This document shows positions 1 to 11,995 of a stretch of 64,000 nt of DNA, one piece after another. The stretch spans positions 502,405 to 566,404 of the forward strand of contig QANY01006243.1 of NCBI GenBank assembly GCA_003255025.1, read 5' to 3'. This DNA is from Datisca glomerata. Lineage: Eukaryota > Streptophyta > Magnoliopsida > Cucurbitales > Datiscaceae. Both the position numbers and the translations under genes were made by a program. Under the pieces are notes generated by a model. It searched no databases and was not told the origin of the DNA. It worked only from the letters and a program-made list of their open reading frames with translations. Positions within the stretch are counted from its first letter, which is position 1, and each line of letters starts with the position of its first letter.

Positions 1-690
1 GACTAAACTCTACAAATTTGGTGATCGGTATTATTATTCTGTTTACAAACAGATACATACATTATCATATGATGTATGGTTTCAAAAATTTAGTATTCTG
101 TTTTCCCATCTACATTCCATTCATAGATGGTCTTCCCATGATAGGATTTCTGAGTGTGAAGAAAATCTTCTTCATAAAGGATATCCTGTGGAGTAGGTCT
201 AGGATAATAATAACGACTAGGTCCGGTTAAGGCCATACGGGTTGTAGGTTTCTTAGAATAAGAAAGTTTATGGATGGTATCATCAAAGTTTTTCTAGATA
301 TCTAAAATTTGAGAAAGAGAGTATTCTTCGGTTTCTTCTTCAGTAGGAGATGATGAATTATCTTGATTCATCATATTGATTTATCCTGATGACTCTGGTT
401 GACTGGTCTTTAAATCTCTTATTTTGTCAATCAAAGTATTCATTAATTCTTCATCATTTTTACTGGATGTCATTTTGAAGTTAGTGACTTCAAGAGGTGG
501 TTTTATATTTACTAGTTGGAGATCAACTGGTTTGGGTTTAGGTGTAACCTGACATTTATCATGTATCTCTTCTATTTGGTCTTCTATTCTGGTTAACTGG
601 TTTTCCTACGATCTGGAGGAAAAAATTAGTATAGTTCTTCTGTTTGGTCAAAGGTAAAATATCTTTGACCTTCAATGGTTCTTGTCAAAT
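1..690 (-). pseudogene. Degenerate retroelement ORF relic (gag/coat-like)
   Basis: Read on the minus strand, this stretch keeps long in-frame runs broken by only a few stops. One run includes LTRIEDQIEEIHDK and KPPLEVTNFKM; a second starts MNQDNSSSPTEEE near 373 and continues through PRPTPQDILYEE and YEWNVDGKTEY before a stop. The style (charged, proline-rich, then a YEWN-DG block) reminds me of gag/coat-like ORFs of plant retroelements or endogenous pararetroviruses. I recognise the style rather than a defined domain, so the assignment is tentative. The piece is cut by the window edge and abuts a plus-strand copia tail at about 835, so it is probably a separate truncated element. Confidence 0.3.
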
Positions 691-834
691 AGGTTTTTCA
701 AGAATTTTCATGTAAGGATTTATTACTAACTATTTAAGATTAGTACTATCAGCTCTAAGGATAGCGGTGGAGGATGAATAGATTGAATGGTCCTACCACT
801 AGTGGTTATCCAATTCTTCTGGATTCATGATAAC

Positions 835-1092
835 ACATTTAACTATTTTTCATCATGAAGTTGCAGTTTATAAGCAAAATTGTAATACTAGCGCAATTAA
901 TGTTTCCAAAGATCTTATTTTGCATTCTCGTACTAATCATATAGATATTAGACATCATTTTATTCGATATCACGTGTAAAAATAGGATATTTCACTAGAG
1001 TTTGTAGACACTACAAATTAACCTGCGGATATTTTCACAAAATCATTAAATGTTGAAAGTTTTTGTAAAAATATGCTTGCTTTGAGAATTTA
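835..1092 (+). pseudogene. Copia RNase H C-terminal remnant
   Basis: The plus-strand frame reads CNTSAINVSKDLILHSRTNH, then HIDIRHHFIRYHV, a stop, and VDTTN-PADIFTKSLNVESF. This is the usual end of a Ty1/copia RNase H domain (CDNTSAI ... HSRTKHIDIRHHFIRD ... QLADIFTK), and the wording is closest to SIRE-like elements. Two in-frame stops and loss of everything upstream show it is dead. It is followed by a purine tract at about 1185-1200 and by an LTR-like region, as expected for the 3' end of a copia element. Confidence 0.75.
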
Positions 1093-1189
1093 AGATATTA
1101 GTTAAATATTTTTTTCTACTTACCATGTCAAGATAAAAGTATTTTTCCTCAATATTATTGGTTTATTCTTTTTTATGATAACAAAGGGG

Positions 1190-2440
1190 GAGAAAATAGA
1201 ATATGCTTAAGAGTTATGTTTTTATCTTGATACGTAAACATATATTTATGGGGAATAAATTAAATTTATTTGCTTAAATACATTTGTTTATTTAAGTGGT
1301 TTATCATCATAAAAAGGAGAGAATATTAGCCTTATATTTTTATGAGATAACTTTTGATGATAACAAAATATTAATGTTGCTGATAAATTTAATAAAGCTT
1401 GCAGAGGCTTTTAGAAAAATTACCACAAGACATTTCAATTGAAGATCATAAAAATATTTATTTTCATAGGAGCTCATAAAGCATGAAGATTGAAGATTAT
1501 AAAGATATTTACTTTAATGTGATTTTTATTAGTAGCTTACACATTTGATTTGGCTTTACTAAAGCTCAATTTATTTAGGGATGTCTATCATTAAATTAAG
1601 TCTCTACCCATAAAAAACCTAAACACCAAAATCATATTTCTCTTGCACAATAGATAAAATATATGAGATGAAGATAATGACAAAATATAAACAAAGTAAG
1701 TTTCAATTTAAAGTAGATAAAGAGGGATGAAGCTTATCCAAATAAATTTTATCATATTGTGTTACTTTGGGTAGGGGTATTCCTTATTTTTTAGGTCAAA
1801 GATTTTTTGTCCTCCTTATTAAAGATGGAGTGTCATTTTTTGTCTATATTCAAAATTTAAAAGTTCCCCCCCCCTAAACCCTAACATCTATCTTCTCTAT
1901 AAATACACCCCAATTTCTCTTCACAAAACACAATTCATAGCTAATAGACTTTCTCCTAAAACTCTCTAAATACTCTCCAAAATTTCTCTTAATATTTTAA
2001 GTTTTATACTTATAAATTTTTCGAGTGAGCAAGATTATTTTTTTGTGAGCTTAGATTGTAGATTCTACTCTTTTGAGAGTGTTATTGTGAGATGTCACTT
2101 ATTTTCCTTCTTCTCTTTTAATTTTTGTACTATTTACTTTATGCAATTTTATTCTTCGCACTTCAATTTCTCGCACTTAATTCTTATAATTTAATTTTTA
2201 CACTTTAAGTTTCTGTAATCATTTTATTTACTTATTTTATATTTCCACATTTATATTATCGCAAGTATTATTTATTTTAACGTTTTTATTTATTACTTAT
2301 TTATCTTTTCAAGAGTTAAACTCATAGAATATTAAAGTTCATTCTTGAACATTCATTTTTTACTTGAGTGCAAATTTATTTTAATTTAAATACGATCACT
2401 CAATTCACCCTCTCTTAAATTACCATATCGATCCTACAGA
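1190..2440 (+). repeat. Putative 3' LTR of SIRE-like copia element
   Basis: The region follows a polypurine tract (aaagggggagaaaata, about 1184). It contains a core-promoter-like tctataaataca near 1898 and a T-rich stretch. It ends with caattcaccctctctt and a terminal ccatatcgatcctaca at about 2424-2439, which resembles the 3' ends of SIRE/Maximus-type LTRs. The 5' boundary is uncertain because no second copy exists in the window for alignment, and no target duplication can be tested. Confidence 0.5.
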
Positions 2441-2756
2441 ACTACTTATGATTTAAGTTGATAAGAAAATGAGGATACGTCATTATTGCTAACAATGTAG
2501 AATACACCTCCCTCATATTGGAAATTCGTCAAAGAATTTCCGATTATTATATAATAACCCTACCCAAATCCCATTCCATCTGTAATTAATCTTTAATTTG
2601 AATTTGACGTTTAACATAAATATTTGGGCCAAGCTTGTCAACAACTATTTGCTTAACTTTACACATAATAAAACTTCAATTATATGTGTTTATAGTTCGT
2701 AAAGTAGAATATTGGTGGAAATTATGAGAAGGAATAGGAGGAGAGATATACATATG

Positions 2757-3292
2757 ACTAGGGGTGTTAAAAAAAACAAAGAAACAGACGAAACTATCCA
2801 AATCATAACTTATTCGACGGTTTAGTAGTAATAGTGGTTGGTTTGGTTTTCTTTTTTACGAAATCATTAAATTTGATTTGGGTTCGTTTTCTTTTTAATA
2901 TCACCAAACTCAACCCAAATTGATTACTTTAGCATAAAGAAAACCTAACTCTCATATAAAATATGGTCTCAGCTTAATGAAATAAGATTAATTTTTATTA
3001 TTTATTGATTAGTAGAAATCATTTTATTAATCAAGTTATAATGAAATAAGATTTAATCTATTAAGATGTGTTTTTTTTTTCTTGCATTAATTAAGTTAAC
3101 TTTAAATACAATGAAAAAAACCTAACCTAACCCAACTCAAATTGATAATTAATTATTTGATTCAGATTAATTTATATATTTGATTGATTTGATTTAATTT
3201 ACTCTTTTATCAATCTCGTTATATTTATTTAAGTATAGAATTAATTTAAAATTAAATCAAACCGCTCAATGAACTCATCTACCTCTGGCTCT
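2757..3292. mobile_element. MITE-like element, imperfect termini
   Basis: The left end reads actaggggtgttaaaaaaaa. The right end reads tacctctggctctag, whose reverse complement starts CTAGAGCCAGAGGTA, so the ends are only weakly inverted. The interior is rich in tggtttggttt and acccaaactcaaaccg tracts, as in the TAGGGGTGTNAAAA-type non-autonomous elements common in dicots. There is no coding capacity. Boundaries and family are tentative. Confidence 0.35.
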
Positions 3293-3742
3293 AGATTATA
3301 AGTTAAGTCAATGATAGCTGTTATTATATTCAACCTTCTGTAGACTGCGTTTATGGACCAACTACCCATCACCAACCCCACCAATTATTATTTTCTTGAT
3401 TAGCTTTAATTCACTTAATTTCAAAGTGAAAAATTTGGATTCATGATGATTTGAAAATGAATTTTTGGGAAAAGTGAAAATAAGAGAGACACTGTTGTCT
3501 CTTGAAAAAAATTTAAATATGTAAAAGTGTATTAGTAATAATAATTCTAATATAATTTTTTGAAACTTTGTTTAAAAAAGTAGTTTTTAAAATACATGAA
3601 TATTAGAATATATGTATAGTAGAGAACCTTTTTAGTTCAAAAAGCAGAAAAAAAAAACGCAGGGAATGTATTATCGAGGAATTTCCTAACAAAAAATCCA
3701 TTAACGCTGCTACACACCATCTTTGCAAATTATAACAAAGAA

Positions 3743-3771
<29 letters not shown>
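3743..3771. repeat. (AT)n microsatellite
   Basis: Uninterrupted AT dinucleotide run of about 14 units in the AHL upstream region. Confidence 0.95.
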
Positions 3772-3775
<4 letters not shown>

Positions 3776-4323
3776 ATTAGATTTTAGAGATGTAATCAAA
3801 GATAATATAGAAAATCTGAGAGACAAAAACAAGAAACTATATCAATGATATGACAAACGTTAGCATTTAAATTCGTCGACGAACTACTCGCTCCATTCGA
3901 CGGCCACGTAGAATTGCTGGCAAGATATTTTGGAATTAGCTGGATTGAAATTCTTATATTAAGAGAGTGGAATCAAATGAGTGATTAGCGAGTGGGGTTT
4001 GAGATGGAAGCAAAAGAACTGAAAAACGTCAGAGTAAATGTAATCAAAATAATAAATATTTATTTATTATTTGGTACGAAAGCAATTAAGGGGACTGCTT
4101 TTTCACCACTTTTTCCAATAAGTAAGATGAAAGTAATAAAATTTTGAGAAAACCCAAAATATTTGGAATTTAATATTTAAATTAAAATATTTGGCTGAAT
4201 ATTCACATTTCTCATATTTCTGCGAGAAAAAGCCTTTGGTGTTGCCTTGCGTTTTCACACCCGACCCCCTCCAATCCCCTCCTCTTCTAATTTTAGGGTT
4301 TCTGCTATTTTTCTGTATTATTG

Positions 4324-4540
4324 GTAAGTTTATTTCATTTTTTCTGTTTTTTTTATGATTTTTCCTAATTTCACTGTATTTTCACAAATCTTTTACCGCG
4401 AATTTTGAAAAAAAAAATCTGATTTGTTTTTTCTGTGTTTAATGTTAATTTTTGTTCTTCTTAAACTTGAACTACATTTCTCTTTTAAAATGATGATCTA
4501 TGCCTCAAGTTCTCCAATTTCTGCAATTTTCTTTTTTCAG
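4324..4540 (+). other. Possible 5'UTR intron of the AHL gene
   Basis: A donor ttg/gtaagt at 4324 and a pyrimidine-tract acceptor ttttttcag ending at 4540 bracket 217 bp of T-rich sequence. They lie between a CT-rich leader-like segment and the AHL start codon. Leader introns are common in this gene family. This rests on splice-site appearance only; a transcript is not available. Confidence 0.4.
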
Positions 4541-4852
4541 TGTTGCAGTGATTAGGGTTTTTTCCCTTTGAGTTATACTAGATTTGTTCCAAGATTTGAG
4601 GAGAAGAAGGTGCTTTAGGGTTATCTTTTACTTTACCCCTGTTTGTAATTATTCGAAATTGGGTTTATATTTCAATTTCGAAATGCAAGATCCATTTCCA
4701 TTCTTTTTGTTTCAACAGAAAATTTCGGCAGTAGATAGTGAAGTCAAAATCTTACTTAGAGTTTACGTCACTGTAACCTAACTCTTATCTTTCAGTGGAG
4801 ATTTTAATTTTGTTGAGCTCGCAGATTTTGTTTGGCGATAACGATCTGAAAG

Positions 4853-4969
4853 ATGAAAATTAAATGTTGCATTCTTCTCGTTCTGTTGAGATCAGGGATA
4901 CTTTCTTACGGAATCTTGGCACGAGCTCGAGCAGAGGCACAAGAATGTCAGGATCTGAGACCGGATTGA
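4853..4969 (+). CDS. Overlapping upstream ORF (38 codons) in AHL leader
   Basis: An ATG at 4853, 11 bp before the AHL ATG and in a different frame, opens a 38-codon frame that ends at TGA 4967-4969. It overlaps both the 4864 and the 4945 candidate AHL start codons. If the mature leader contains it, ribosomes would have to leak past or bypass it, which would lower AHL translation. Alternatively, transcription or splicing may exclude it. No protein function is implied. Confidence 0.35.
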   Translation: MKIKCCILLVLLRSGILSYGILARARAEAQECQDLRPD

Positions 4970-7773
4970 TAGCCAGTGCCGAACCCTTCAACGTCGGTCT
5001 GCCCAACAGTCCAGTACGCTCACAACAGCCTTCCATACAGAACATGCGCTTACCCTTTGGTGCTGACGGCATAGTCTACAAGCCCGTCAACGCCACTTCA
5101 CCACCTTACCAATCCGCCGGTACTGGATTCGCTGGTAATGTTGGCGGTGAAGGATCTACTGGTGGAGCTATAGTAAGCCACGGGCTTAATAACATCAATA
5201 TGGGTAGTGAACCAATGAAGAGGAAGAGAGGAAGGCCCAGGAAGTATGGTCCAGATGGCACTATGGCATTGGGTCTAAGTTCAGCGCCTTCATCTGTCGC
5301 TGTGAACCAGCCAAATGCAGGATTTTCTCCTTCACCGACGGCGGCTCCTCCTTCTGGTAGATCGATCTCGCTGACTTCGAAGAAGACTAGAGGAAGACCC
5401 CCTGGTTCTAGCAAAAAGCAACACTTGGAAGCTATAGGTATGTATATTCTCTTAATGTTAAATGGTATTGTATTTAACTCCATTAGAGTTTATTTGATTA
5501 TGATTTTCTTATTCCTTTTGTTTGAATATTTGATATTTGACTCTCACGTGATGTTGTGACTTATGAATTTTGAGATGGCTAAAGGTTTGACCTTTGTCTT
5601 CTTTTCCTCTAGTTGCGTCCTTATTGAGAGTGGCTGTGCTGTGTATTTGGGGTTTCTGACAAGAGTCTAATGCTAATACCTAATGGCCGTTTTTCTCTTA
5701 TAATAAGGGATTATTATATATATGCTTAATGCGTGGATGACTCTTTATAAAGTATAAAAGGAAGGCAATTTGCTTTTGCTAGGATTTGGGATCAATTCGA
5801 TCTGACTTCAGATTTTATAATTTACAATATTACTTTTATGCCCTTCTTTCTAATATTGAATTTTATACTTGTTTCACCAACAGATGCAAATATATGACAT
5901 TGTGAAAAACATTTTTTATTAGTGTGAAGAAAGTATTTGTGTTAAGTATAAATAGCAAATCTCATGCTTTCTCCAAATTAAGTTATTTACATATCATTTA
6001 TGACAAGAAGGAAAAATAAAAAAAAATCAGCATTGACTTTTTCTGAGGTTCTTTCAAGCTTTTTGTTCATTTCTTGAAGAATTTGGCGTTGATGACACCC
6101 ACCGTGCCCCCAAAACCAATTTAATATGTAGTTATAGAATGGAATTTAAATTGTCAATCTCTGTCAACATAGAACAAAAATAGGAAAGGGGAGGATAGAA
6201 TCTTGCCAAGCCCCGTTGCGTTATGCGTGCTGCTTTTTTGAGAAATAATATTTTATTGTTTTCCTATTTCTTAACTTTAATATTGTTGCTCCTGTTTTTT
6301 AACTTATATTATGGTAATAACAGCATCTTACAAAGATTTCTGATTGCAGGATCAGCTGGAGTTGGATTTACCCCACATGTCATCACTGTCAAAGCTGGAG
6401 AGGTGATTTTTTCATCTTTTCCTTTTCCACTTACTTTCTGATTTTTATGGTTCTAATTTTTGCATCTGCTGTCATCTGAGTGTTAAATAGTTATCACCTT
6501 GGCCAATAAATTATTTATGAATTTACCCATTCTACTGAGGACTGCAGAGTGCAGACCACAATGAGAACTGTGGTAGAATCTTAGAAAAATGACTTGAGCC
6601 CATCATCCACTATTTAGAATTGGTGCATACTACTGTCTCTTAGTGGATTCAATTGCATCTGTAGATTAACCGATAGCAAAATTGTACACCTAGAAAATAG
6701 TGTGCTCCTTTTATCTTAACATTATTTCATTACTGGTGAGATTACTAATTGCTGTTCTATCACGACAAGATGGGGTGAATTCAGAACCTCCTGATCCCTC
6801 TACATCCTAAATGAGGGGTGGCTATTGTGTGAATGGCAATTGCACATGTTTTGGGACATTTCAAAAGCTACAGAGAATTTGCTAGTTATTGAATGTCTCC
6901 TGTGCATGAGTTGGTGGATGTGTTTGTTTCATTACATTTTAGTTGATCATGGAATTAAAACATCAAGTTTTCATCTATATGGTTTATTGCAGGATGTATC
7001 CTCCAAAATAATGTCAATTTCCCAGAATGGTCCTAGAGCTGTTTGTATTCTATCAGCGAATGGAGCAATATCTAATGTCACTCTACGCCAACCAGCGACA
7101 TCTGGTGGAACTGTAACTTATGAGGTTCGTGATATTGCCTTCTGTCTTCTGTAAGATATGAGTATTTGTCTTTTTTTCCTTGTCTTGACTATATATTGTT
7201 GTGCAGGGGAGATTTGAAATCTTATCACTTTCTGGTTCGTTTCTGTTATCTGAAAATGGGGGCCAGAGGAGCAGGACTGGGGGTTTAAGCGTGTCCTTGG
7301 CTAGCCCAGATGGTCGTGTCTTAGGTGGTGGTGTTGGTGGTCTCCTAACGGCTGCTTCCCCTGTTCAGGTGCCATTTAGCTTTTTTATTAAGCAGCAACT
7401 TTTGGAATTTCCTATTTATCTTGAAATCTCAGTAATACGGCTTTTATGAGAATCGGAAAGTTAAATGAAAGGATATTTCAAAATGGATGATAAGAATATC
7501 TAATTGTAGTTTTGCTTATGAGTGAAGGTGGTGGTTGGAAGCTTTATAGCCGAAGGCAACAAGGAGTTGAACTCAGCACGCCAAACCGAAGCATTTGTTT
7601 CAGCTCCAAAACTGGGTCCAGTTGGTAGCGGTGGACAAGCGGGGGGTAACAGTCCACCATCACGTGGGACTCTAAGTGAATCCTCCGGTGGACCTGGAAG
7701 TCCTTACAACCAGAGTACTGGAGCCTGCAATAACAATAATCCACAAGGCATGCCCACCTCCATCTGGAAGTGA
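4864..7773 (+). CDS. AT-hook motif nuclear-localized protein (AHL10-like)
   Basis: Five coding exons are inferred from GT-AG sites: 4864-5437, 6350-6402, 6993-7124, 7207-7368 and 7528-7773. They give 388 residues. Two AT-hooks are visible, RGRPRKYGPDG at about residues 122-132 and RGRPPGSSKKQ at about 176-186. A PPC/DUF296 domain follows from about 195 to 325 (GVGFTPHVITV, NGPRAVCILSANGAISNVTL, RFEILSLSGSF). The tail SRGTLSESSGG...SPYNQSTG matches the AHL10 style. Family knowledge: such proteins bind AT-rich DNA in the nucleus and act as chromatin or transcription regulators, oligomerising through PPC. An internal in-frame ATG at 4945 (MSGSETGL) is where AHL10-type proteins normally begin and may be the true start, giving 361 residues. 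The exons join without stops and the domain is complete, so the gene looks intact. It is convergent with the SDR gene. Confidence 0.92.
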
Positions 7774-8307
7774 AAGTGATTCCTCTTCTTATGTCAGTGT
7801 CTTAGAATTTATTTTCTAGCGATAAAGTGATGCCACTAGTGCTGTAATTTTTAAGCCTTTGTATTCACTAGATTAGAGTAGTATATTGATATATATGTAC
7901 CTGTTTTCCAGCTTGACTGACCTAGTTTGGCTTTGTTGTATGAGGTTAGAGGGAGGGAGAAGGCTTCTCTAGTTCTTTTCGAGGTTGTCACTTGGGAAGT
8001 AGCTAACGTAGTTTTTAGAAATAGGATTAGATTATCTCGTAGTTTGATGTTTGTTAGGCTTGACATGTACTCCCTTGACCCTGTATTAGTGTATTAATTT
8101 GTTTTTTCTTAATTCTCTATCTTCTGCTCTTTACTCCTCTGTTCTTAAGGATGACTTCGTCCTCAAACGAATCGTTGTAATCGATCCCGAAGAGATCTTA
8201 TAGGAAATTTTAAAGTCTGTAAATTTTCATCCTATTTCTCATATCTCATGTGCCGATTGTACATAATTAAAGAAGAAAACAAACTCCAAAGGAAGCAAGC
8301 AAAGCAT
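7774..8307. other. Convergent 3' intergenic/3'UTR space
   Basis: 534 bp separate the stop codons of the AHL and SDR genes. It is AT-rich, presumably holds both 3'UTRs, and shows no other feature I can support. Confidence 0.6.
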
Positions 8308-10528
8308 TTATTTCCTAGCTCTCTTCAATAGAAACCGCAAAGAGAAGATTCCTAAAGCAAAAGTCTGCCAAAACCATCCCTTTGAATTGGAAGGATCCAC
8401 CTTTCTAGCCAGTTGCCATGCATACACAGCCTCACTAATATGTGCTGTGGCAGCTATCAGAAATACCATTCTTACCACCCTCGTCGACCGGAAGAAGAAA
8501 AGACTGATAGCTCTGAATATTGGAACAGGCCCACTATCTGGTACGTAAGCTGCACAGAAAAGTGTGGACATTCCGATCACGCAAAATAGCCATGCGTATA
8601 CAGTAGGTCCATCCAGAGTCTTCTTTTTCCGCTCCTGCCAGTATGAAATGGTTGCAGCCATTCCCTCTCTGGGACTCACCATTGGAACATACCCAAGCTC
8701 CTCCTTAGCTTTAAGATAAGAGAAGTAATGGCCAACACCCACCTGTAAATCGGAAGGTTAGAGTCTCAATTGTACTTCAATCAGGTTTCATCAGCAAGTA
8801 CTCCAGAGCAGAGGAGATGAAACAAACCTTGTACACTTCAGTAGGAAGGATTAATGGCTGAGGAAGCCACCATCGGTTCAGCCATGGATATAGAAGTGTG
8901 TACAGTGCTGAGAAAATCTTCCCCAATAGAAGAGCACGAGGGACGGCCAAGGAAGCCTTTGGTAAGTCGTAGTCAAGGCTTCTGAGCAGAGGTTGTATGA
9001 ACTCGAAAGTATTAACGGGAAAGCCTGGTAATGCAAATGGTTCTCAAATTTCAGCTCAAATTTAGAGAAGGCAGAAATGGAATGGTTCGATTATTACCAT
9101 CAGATACGAAGTAAGGTTGGCCAGCAGCAATTGGATGTCTTCCTTTCCCAGGAATGTCATCCAAAAGCCCCATACTTGCCAGTATTAGAGCAAGCACTAG
9201 GTTATCTACATAAATCCAATCAGATTTCACACTTGGTTCACCAATTCTGAATGGAAGCAAGCCTTTCTTTGCCAGGGAGACTATCCTTGGAAGATGCCTC
9301 TCTTCTCCAGGCCCATAGATAGCGGCAGGACGAATAGCACAGGTATACAGACATTTTCCATTTTGTTTCCTACATGACAACAAAGCAAATGCACAAACTG
9401 ATATACTTGCATGAACATAGGCAGACACCAAAAAAAGTGGCAATTATAGAATGAAAATTCTGATACATTATCATTTCCTCGCAATTTGAGTGAAGTACAA
9501 TATTATCATCTAAAGCAAAGTAACCATACCCAGGCTTTAAGTTTCTTAAGAAACAGATGAGAACTACTTAATTTAGTTGTTAAAGTGAGTATACGCACTT
9601 TAAGGAGCGGCCATTGGACTTTAGAACCAACTGTTCAGCAACTGATTTACTACGACCATATGAATCAACATGATCATCGATTGGAAAATAAGGCAAGCTT
9701 TCATTGCCATTGACAATCTGCTTTCCCCCAAAAACAACATTATAGGTGCTCACATAAACAAGCCTTCTAATTCCAAACTCGAGGCAAGCTTCCAAGATAT
9801 GGCAGGTTCCATTAATATTGACCTCATCAATACGGCCAAATTGAAGGAGTTGTTTCCCTGACATTCCATAGGAAGCAAGATGGAAAACACAATCTGTAGC
9901 ACGAAGAGCTTTTTCGACATCTTTTTTGCGGGAGACGTCCCCTACAATTTTAATAACAGACTGAATATACACGAAGTAACAATAATAACAAGAGGATAGA
10001 AATGAAAGTCAAATTTAATTGAATTTTTTTTTCTCAAAGCTCTATGTGACTGCAAGAGTGAGCCCCCGATAATCGAAGGAAATGTTCTTCATGAAATCGA
10101 AACCCATATAATGAGAAATGAATTCGCAAAACGCAGTTAACGAGGTCAAGGATCATCCAATTCATCGTAGCAGATGCATAATTTCAGATGAACAGATTAT
10201 TCAAAAGATTTACGGGATACAAGAGCATCAGTTACAGAGGATCAAAGGAGTAATTATAAAGTCGGATTTAATGATGGAATTGTTGACTGATAGATAAAAC
10301 TTTAGAATACCCTAATCTAATTAGAAACGAGATCGAACCTTGGATGAAAAGGACACCGTGATTCTTGAGGTTGTCCGACCAGGGAGAGGTAGGTCGGATG
10401 TCAAAGGCTCGGACTTGGTGGGCGCCTCGACGGACAAGCTCCAAGCAGAGGGCGGAGCCAACGAAGCCCAACCCACCAGTCACCACGAAGGTATTACCCT
10501 CTATGCCTTCATTTTCACTCAAGTGCAT
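8308..10528 (-). CDS. SDR42E1-like 3-beta-HSD family oxidoreductase
   Basis: Five exons on the minus strand (10528-10339, 9941-9599, 9369-9098, 9024-8828, 8742-8308) join in frame to 478 residues. That is close to the size I recall for the Arabidopsis At2g33630-type protein. The Rossmann NAD(P)-binding motif TGGLGFVG is at residues 17-24 and the catalytic YxxxK is YGRSK at 158-162. The 3-beta-HSD/GDH core runs on through IRPAAIYGPGEERHLPR and SDWIYVDNLV. The C-terminal 140 residues contain about three hydrophobic segments (around WLFCVIGMSTLFCAAY, VVRMVFLIAATAHI and WFWQTFALGIFSLRFLL), suggesting membrane anchorage. Family knowledge: these are membrane-linked short-chain dehydrogenases acting on sterol-like substrates. 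The substrate here is unknown. No stops or lost catalytic residues were seen. Confidence 0.92.
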
Positions 10529-11432
10529 TTTGGTTGTCTTCCTAAAAATTAGTACATTAACTTGGCTTTCTTTTCGTTAAAACTCTTATCGTCTTTGCGC
10601 ATAGATGCCTCCTACTGCGGGACTCGGCTGAGATAGTCGGACTGTGAAAATTTTCAGAGTTTGGACATCAGAAACCACAAATCTTATCAAATGATGATGT
10701 GCTGGCTTTGGTTTTTTTTTTTTTTTTAATTAAGGATCTGACTGACACCTTATAAGACACTTGTGCCTTTCATCTCTATTATATATTTATATCAGCCGCA
10801 GCAGAAAAAGGAACAATATTGATATTTTTTGAAACCATAAATATGAATATGAATTTCTCTTCCAAGTAAAGTGTATTTATATTTCAATTAATTTATCTTA
10901 TAAATTTATTAAATCAAAAATGATTTAATATGTGGATATAGATAATTTAAAATGAGCCAGTATTAAATTATAGGATTATAAATTAAAGTCTTATGTGGTA
11001 TAAGTGGTGGGTGGGTAGTGATTTAACACATAATAATGGAATCGATTAGAGCATTTGGTAATTAATCAACTAATAGTAATTAAAAAAATGGTGGTAGGTT
11101 AATAAACATGATTGAGGAATGTGAATAATGAGTAGTAGAAGTAAAGTATCTTCCATATTGGCAAAAGAAAAGTGTGTATATATTCAAAAGCAATAAATTA
11201 TATTTATGAAAAGCTGGGCTTCATTAGTTGGATCATAAATAAATAAATAAATAAATAATATCATCATTCATTCATTGAACATGTGTGACAATTTCTTTGG
11301 GAAAAAAGAAACTTACAAATAAAGAAAAACGTTGATAAAAACCAGATCAATACAAACATGCACATTCTTTTCTTCTTTGCGTATACCATCGTCGTCGTCC
11401 CATATAAGAAAGAAAGGGAAAGAATATTGGAT
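10529..11432. other. Intergenic: SDR upstream, HMA gene downstream
   Basis: About 0.9 kb between two minus-strand genes. It holds the SDR promoter side, a poly-T run near 10711-10728 and a short (AAAT)n run near 11238-11258. No coding region is supportable. Confidence 0.6.
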
Positions 11433-11995
11433 CTAGAAGAAGCCCAGGTTGTTAAATCTGAAACTTGAATAAGTAGAAGTGGCAGCAAAAGCTTGGAGGA
11501 GGTCATTGTGAGGAGACCAAAAATCAGCTTTAAGACCAACTCTCCTTATTGCTTTTAGTATTTTGTTCCTATGAGCATACCCTGTTACCACCACCTTCTG
11601 ACTACTTCCGTCCACTTCCACCTTCTCTATTCCTTCAATTACAATTTTACATATCAATCCAAACCCATTCTCATTTCATTTATTTAAAACAAAATTAAAC
11701 CACAAAAACTTATTGTAACTTAATTATTTAATTGATCCATATATATATGACAATATATATTTGCATGAGCATGGGAGTTACGTTACCTTTTAGTTTAGAT
11801 AGGCACTTCCTCAGTCTTTTCTCGTGGATTCCAACCATCTCCACCTTCAGTTCAACACTCTGTGACCACAATAATTGAAATCATTTTCAGGCTATGCAAC
11901 ACACACACACAAACTATGGGAATTGCTTAACATTAATAAAATGATCAATTAAATGATATATACGAGTAAATAGTGTGCATCCATCGTACCTCCAT
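11433..11995 (-). CDS. HMA-domain (HIPP-like) small protein without CxxC
   Basis: Three exons (11995-11990, 11859-11787, 11632-11433) join to 92 residues. The first coding exon supplies only Met-Glu. The protein begins MESVELKVEMVGIHEKRLRK and continues with CLSKLKGIEKVEVD, VVVTGYAHRNKILKAIRR and GLKADFW, the beta-alpha-beta-beta-alpha-beta pattern of a heavy-metal-associated domain. The normal metal-binding MxCxxC loop is replaced by MVGIHEKR, so canonical Cu/Zn binding is unlikely. There is also no C-terminal CaaX box (it ends NNLGFF), so it would not be prenylated. A known subgroup of plant HMA proteins shares this loop, so it is probably a real, divergent paralogue with a protein-interaction role (inference). 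The small first exon and its GT donor are supported only by frame fit. Confidence 0.83.

Larger units (their letters stand above)
2441..4320. other. Non-coding flank and AHL promoter region
   Basis: No supportable coding region. It holds a MITE-like element (about 2757-3292), an (AT)n microsatellite (3743-3771) and AT-rich sequence. At 4255-4310 there is a pyrimidine-rich patch just before the inferred AHL transcript leader. Confidence 0.6.

Noticed and set aside
5106..5483. 125-codon minus-strand frame opposite AHL exon 1
   Set aside because: Shadow of the AHL coding exon; no domain and the sense strand is strongly supported.
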